From CAYSSJ01 sp964433675 (lineage in GTDB: Bacteria > Cloacimonadota > Cloacimonadia > Cloacimonadales > TCS61), in NCBI GenBank assembly GCA_964433675.1, contig CAYSSJ010000014.1, positions 5,938 to 69,937 on the forward strand: a stretch of DNA of 64,000 nucleotides. Reading direction: 5' to 3'. The position numbers and the translations under genes were made by a program. Shown here piece after piece: positions 60,262 to 64,000 of this stretch. The notes beneath the pieces are model-generated. The model had not been told where the DNA came from, ran no database searches, and saw only the letters and a list, made by a program, of their open reading frames with translations. Position 1 is the first letter of the stretch, and the number at the start of each line of letters is the position of its first letter.

Positions 60262-61506
60262 CTATACAAATTGCTTTAGATGATCTAGCGCTTCTTTGAT
60301 CGCAGTCAATGCCCGATTTAGATCTTCATCCGTATGACGGTAGGCAATATAGCCGTGGTGAAATGGTTGCAAGAATACTTTTCTTCTGATCAATTGCGTA
60401 TAGAATTCATTACGCAGCTTTTTATAAAGCTTATCTTCATCTTTTATGAAAGTGATATAGGGCATCAATGGAGCGCCGGAAAACTCGCAGGGGATACCGC
60501 TGTTTTCTATTACTTTACTCACCTTATCACAGAAATCGGCAGCTCTTATGCGAAGTTTATCCAAGATATTATCTCGTTGCATTACTTCGATGGTTTTCAG
60601 CGCTGCAATTTGCTCCAAACTATTCGGAAAGAAAGTAGAGCTGATAAATACGCTATCGGCAACCACACTCATAATATCTTTTCTGCCGACTACCGCACTG
60701 ATCGGATAGCCGTTTGCCATAGCTTTGCCATACACGGATAGATGAGGTGTGACACCATATACCTTCTGAGCGCCTCCGATACTGTATCGGAAGCCGGTGC
60801 GGATCTCATCATAAATCAGAATTGCACCATACTTTTCCGCCAATTTCTTCACACCTTCCAAAAAACCTGGTTTCGGTTCTTCGACTTTGTTTGCCAAAGG
60901 ATGCCCGATCGGAGTCATTATGATAGCTGCCATTTCGTCGCCATGTTCTTTCATCAGAGTTTCTAAGCTTTCCAGATTGTTGTATTCAAATTCATAGATA
61001 TCTTCCCAGAGTTTTTTGGGGATACCGTCTTTGACTTCCACACACCAATCGTGCCAACCATGATAGCCGCATCTCGCCACTTTCACTCTATCCGTATATG
61101 CTCTGGCTATTCTGAGTGATGCCGTAGTGGCATCCGAACCGGTTTTGAGAAAAACACACATCTCTGCAGATGGGATGCACTCTATCAGCTTCTCGGCTAA
61201 TTTGTTCTGCACTTCCTGAGTTAATGAGAAGCAAAAACCCTTGTTTCTGATCTGTTCGATCACAGCATCATCGATCTCCTCTTCCCTATGTCCGATGATG
61301 ATAGGACCATAAGCGCACAACATATCTACATACTCGTTCCCATCCACATCTATCACTTTGCCACCTTTGGCAGAATCGAAATAGATAGGATATTCTCCGG
61401 GAACGAAATTGTATGGTCGTCTGATACCGAGAGTAGCGCCCGGTATCAATTCCAATGCTCTTTTATAGATCTCTTCCGATTTTTTTAGTTTTAGTTTATC
61501 AATCAT
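60262..61506 (-). CDS. Class III aminotransferase, glutamate-1-semialdehyde aminomutase-like
   Basis: 414 residues, PLP-dependent. IPGATLGIRRPYNF, GYHGWHDWCVEV, IYDEIRTGFRYS and the PLP Lys in VYGKAMANGYP (about 264) are clear. The family includes HemL but also beta- and omega-amino acid transaminases; the neighbourhood (kce, thiolase) argues for amino-acid breakdown, not haem synthesis. The start at 61506 overlaps the thiolase stop, with AGGAG inside the thiolase end. Confidence 0.88.
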   Translation of the reverse strand: MIDKLKLKKSEEIYKRALELIPGATLGIRRPYNFVPGEYPIYFDSAKGGKVIDVDGNEYVDMLCAYGPIIIGHREEEIDDAVIEQIRNKGFCFSLTQEVQNKLAEKLIECIPSAEMCVFLKTGSDATTASLRIARAYTDRVKVARCGYHGWHDWCVEVKDGIPKKLWEDIYEFEYNNLESLETLMKEHGDEMAAIIMTPIGHPLANKVEEPKPGFLEGVKKLAEKYGAILIYDEIRTGFRYSIGGAQKVYGVTPHLSVYGKAMANGYPISAVVGRKDIMSVVADSVFISSTFFPNSLEQIAALKTIEVMQRDNILDKLRIRAADFCDKVSKVIENSGIPCEFSGAPLMPYITFIKDEDKLYKKLRNEFYTQLIRRKVFLQPFHHGYIAYRHTDEDLNRALTAIKEALDHLKQFV

Positions 61507-62711
61507 TTTATGCTCCTTATTTTTTGATATATAGTTGCCATTCCCATTCCGCCACCGATACACAGCGAAGCCAGTCCTGTCTGCACATCTCGTTTTTGCA
61601 TCTCATGGAGTAAGGTAACAACTATCCTGGCACCACTAGCTCCGATGGGATGACCAAGTGCGATAGCGCCACCGTTCACATTCACAATCTCCGCATCTAC
61701 TGCGCCGATCTCTGCTTTCAAATGCTTCAAAACTGCTAAAGATTGAGCTGCAAAAGCTTCGTTCAATTCAAATAGCTCGATCTTCTGAATATCGAATTTA
61801 GCTTTTTGCAATGCTTTTTTGATCGCAGGAACCGGTCCAATACCCATAAGCATGGGATCAACACCGGCAGAAGCAGAAGAGATCAATTCTGCGCTTGGTT
61901 CGATCCCGAGTTCTTCGGCTTTTTTCTTACTCATTAGGATAACTATCGCTGCTCCGTCATTTATACCCGAAGAATTAGCTGCAGTTACACGCCCATCTTT
62001 CTTGAAGCTCGGTCGCAATTTGGCAACTTTGTCGTAAGTCACACCGGGACGGGGAAATTCATCTTCATCTACCCAAATCGGTTCCTTTTTCCGTTGTGGT
62101 ACACTGATAGGTACGATCTCGTCGGCAAATCTATTCGCCTTCATAGCAGCCTCAGTTCTATTTTGACTTTCCACGGCGAATCTGTCCATCTCTTCGCGGG
62201 TGATCTCCCATTTGTCCGCCAGAGCTTCGGCTGTAACGCCCATATGAACATCGTTGAATACATCCCATAATCCATCTTTGATCATGATGTCTTCAGCATT
62301 TTTGTTGCCCATCTTAGCGCCCCAACGCAGATTAGGCATAGTATATGGGATCTGACTCATATTTTCCACACCGCCGCATACGACCACATCTGCCTCACCC
62401 AAGATAATGGAGGCAGCGCCGAGTGTAATCGCTTTCATACCCGAACCGCAAACTTTATTTACGGTAAAAGTCGGTACATGCTCTGGTATCCCACTATTTA
62501 GTGCGATCTGTCGGGAAACATTCATCCCCAATCCGGCACCGATCACATTACCGATGATAACTTCATCTACATTCTCGGGTGACAAATTGAGTCTCTTCAA
62601 ACTCGCCTTGAGCACTTGAGTGCCCAATTCCACAGCAGATACATTTTTGAATGCACCGCCGAAACTTCCGATCGGACTGCGTAATGCTGATGCTACTACC
62701 ACATTACTCAT
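61503..62711 (-). CDS. Acetyl-CoA acetyltransferase (thiolase)
   Basis: 402 residues. Catalytic Cys88 (NKVCGSGMKAI), GGAIALGHPIGASGARI with the catalytic His, and CIGGGMGMA near the C-terminus. Interconverts acetoacetyl-CoA and two acetyl-CoA, which fits the acetoacetate formed by kce after CoA transfer. Start overlaps the hslO stop (ATGA). Confidence 0.95.
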   Translation of the reverse strand: MSNVVVASALRSPIGSFGGAFKNVSAVELGTQVLKASLKRLNLSPENVDEVIIGNVIGAGLGMNVSRQIALNSGIPEHVPTFTVNKVCGSGMKAITLGAASIILGEADVVVCGGVENMSQIPYTMPNLRWGAKMGNKNAEDIMIKDGLWDVFNDVHMGVTAEALADKWEITREEMDRFAVESQNRTEAAMKANRFADEIVPISVPQRKKEPIWVDEDEFPRPGVTYDKVAKLRPSFKKDGRVTAANSSGINDGAAIVILMSKKKAEELGIEPSAELISSASAGVDPMLMGIGPVPAIKKALQKAKFDIQKIELFELNEAFAAQSLAVLKHLKAEIGAVDAEIVNVNGGAIALGHPIGASGARIVVTLLHEMQKRDVQTGLASLCIGGGMGMATIYQKIRSIK

Positions 62712-63607
62712 CTTTTCCTCCTGTATTCTTTTTTTGTTTCTTCTAAGATTTGCCTCAATCTCTCCGGTTCATAAGTATAATCTTTATTGCAAAAATGACA
62801 ATGAGCAGTAATAGATTCACCAGATTCTATACTCTTTTCGATTTCTTCGCTCTCCAACATTCCAATTCCAACAGAGAATTTTTCATAAGAACAATCACAA
62901 TAATATTGAATCGGTTTTCTCGCTTTGATATCTATGCCCATATCTTTCAGTATGAATTCATCCACGATCGTTTCTATATCATAACCCATATCCATAATAT
63001 CAGTTAGATTGGGAAATCTTTTCAGGTTTTTTTCTACTTTAGAGATAACTTCCTCGGGAGTATCCGGCATAATCTGTACCATGAACCCGCCGGCTTCACG
63101 AACAGAACCGTCCGGCTCGATCAATACACCCAAACCGACTGAGGAGGGTATTTGCTCTGATTTGGCATAATAATAGGTGAGATCTTGGGCGATCTCTTTG
63201 TAGATCAATTCTATCTGCCCCATATAAGGTTCCTTCATTCCCAGGTCTTTGATGATCTGAAGATAACCATTGCCCAATGCACCTTTCACATCAATTCCAT
63301 TGGCAGTTCGAGGTAATTCTGTCTGCGAATGTTGGATATATCCTTTCACATGCCCGGCATTATCCGCTGTTGTGATAATATTACCCAGCGGACCGTCAGA
63401 GACGATCTTCAAAGTTACTTTATCCGTTTCCGATTTGAGGTCTATACCGATCATACCAACTGCAGCCAGCATTCTTCCCATCACCACCGATGCGGTGATC
63501 GACAGATTATGGATTTGAACTGCTTTTCGCACAGTATCTGTAGCATCGATAGCGAAAAAACGAATATTACGATCTCGCGTCATCCCCCGAATACAGATAT
63601 CAGTCAT
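62708..63607 (-). CDS. hslO: Redox-regulated chaperone Hsp33
   Basis: 299 residues. Binds zinc through CDC (YYCDCSYEKF) and CHFC near the C-terminus; oxidation releases zinc and switches the chaperone on. TDICIRGMTRDRNIRFFAID and GYLQIIKDLGMKEPY match the N-terminal domain. The start is ATG 63607, with AGGAG five bases upstream. It heads the hslO-thiolase-aminotransferase-kce operon, an unexpected partner that may reflect oxygen-sensitive fermentation enzymes. Confidence 0.95.
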   Translation of the reverse strand: MTDICIRGMTRDRNIRFFAIDATDTVRKAVQIHNLSITASVVMGRMLAAVGMIGIDLKSETDKVTLKIVSDGPLGNIITTADNAGHVKGYIQHSQTELPRTANGIDVKGALGNGYLQIIKDLGMKEPYMGQIELIYKEIAQDLTYYYAKSEQIPSSVGLGVLIEPDGSVREAGGFMVQIMPDTPEEVISKVEKNLKRFPNLTDIMDMGYDIETIVDEFILKDMGIDIKARKPIQYYCDCSYEKFSVGIGMLESEEIEKSIESGESITAHCHFCNKDYTYEPERLRQILEETKKEYRRKR

Positions 63608-63802
63608 AATTCTCCTATCTATTTTTTTTGTCATTAAACAAAATGGAGTTTTTTTGTAAAGAGAATATTATCAGAGAGTTTACAGTTATCTATCTGTGAA
63701 TTAATTAGCCGTATTGCAAAAAAAAATACGGAAATTCAGAAAAATGCTTTGACACAAAAATGGCGATTAGAAAATCTGCACATCGTCAATTGTGAATTAT
63801 GC

Positions 63803-63879
63803 GGGGGCGTAGTTCAGTTGGTCAGAACGCCTGCCTGTCACGCAGGAGGTCGCGAGTTCGAGTCCCGTCGCTCCCGCCA
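63803..63879 (+). tRNA. tRNA-Asp (anticodon GTC)
   Basis: 77 nt. GGGGGCG (63803-63809) pairs with CGCTCCC; the anticodon stem-loop CCTGC-CTGTCAC-GCAGG shows GTC; T-arm GAGTTCGAGTC; discriminator G and encoded CCA at 63877-63879. Confidence 0.97.
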
Positions 63880-64000
63880 TTTTTATTGGATTAATATTTC
63901 TAATGAGTTCTATTGTGAAAATTAAAAACGCAGGAGGTCGTCCCGATTTATCGTTCCGATTTTTAGTGACACCTAAAATTTCAAAAAGTGACAGCATGAT
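63880..64000. other. Region after tRNA-Asp to window end, no gene recognised
   Basis: AT-rich; no complete frame with a ribosome site. A gene could begin at the ATG at 63996, beyond what can be judged. Confidence 0.4.
63929..63940 (+). repeat. 12-base copy of a tRNA-Asp segment
   Basis: CGCAGGAGGTCG repeats 63841-63852 (anticodon-stem 3' side plus variable region of the tRNA) 50 bases downstream of the tRNA. Could be a remnant of an integration site or chance. Confidence 0.4.

Noticed and set aside
63710..63731. Terminator hairpin CCGTATT/AATACGG before tRNA-Asp
   Set aside because: No T run on either strand follows the stem.
63797..63997. Minus-strand frame containing MAGATGLELATSCVTG
   Set aside because: Antisense reading of tRNA-Asp; a classic false annotation.

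Overview
The window is about 40% G+C bacterial chromosome and most resembles a member of Candidatus Cloacimonadota (WWE1). This rests on three things: a 3-keto-5-aminohexanoate cleavage enzyme whose key residues fall at the positions I recall for the Ca. Cloacimonas acidaminovorans enzyme, secreted proteins ending in an NYPNPFNPET-type FlgD-like/sorting domain, and an overall anaerobic, Gram-negative, meso-DAP gene set. The taxonomic call is inference.

Layout. 0-2.3 kb: the 5' part of uvrC (cut by the left edge) and murJ, both on the minus strand. 2.4-3.4 kb: the tmRNA gene ssrA, followed at once by a small GIY-YIG nuclease gene boxed between two 67-bp direct repeats that carry a perfect hairpin. 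4.2-6.8 kb: a compact polyamine operon, speD-pdaD-speE-speB (arginine to agmatine to putrescine to spermidine). 6.8-8.4 kb: small genes, a lipoprotein and a double-LysM protein. 8.4-13.3 kb: pgpH-type HD hydrolase, ybeY, CNNM/CorC-type protein, DUF3108 protein and VanZ-like protein. 13.2-20.0 kb: a long minus-strand chain with many overlaps: gcvH, gmk, omega-like, udg4, dnaB, mlaE, ThiB-like binding protein, trmL, dapA and a Cys-rich protein. 20.1-21.1 kb: an HD-GYP response regulator. 21.3-38.2 kb: a division and cell-wall (dcw) cluster: mraZ, rsmH, ftsL, ftsI, a murE-murF fusion, mraY, murD, ftsW, murG, murC, ftsQ, ftsA, ftsZ, then small genes. It has an MraZ-type operator, lacks murB/ddl, and FtsZ has a Lys in its glycine-rich GTP loop.

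38.2-51.2 kb: a double-FKBP lipoprotein, an outer-membrane-type protein, and an Mrp/Mbh-type cation/proton antiporter set on the minus strand. The set reads mrpE, F, G, mbhD-like, a PTS EIIA-like protein, a PII-like protein, mrpB, mbhE-like and a CC-motif protein. It is then interrupted by two plus-strand secreted M28 peptidase genes before mrpC and mrpD. The peptidase genes share a roughly 1-kb near-identical 3' tract. 51.3-54.8 kb: two more secreted proteins with the same C-terminal domain, separated by a repeat-rich spacer. 55.2-57.8 kb: a frameshifted EamA transporter gene, a XerC/D recombinase and a secreted protein. 57.9-63.6 kb: a P-loop protein, rsmA, and an operon hslO-thiolase-aminotransferase-kce that looks like beta-keto amino acid breakdown. 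63.8 kb: tRNA-Asp.

The best candidates for undescribed biology are the GIY-YIG unit at the ssrA 3' end, the antiporter operon with built-in EIIA and PII-like sensors, the MurE-MurF fusion, the altered FtsZ loop, and the kce/aminotransferase/thiolase set.
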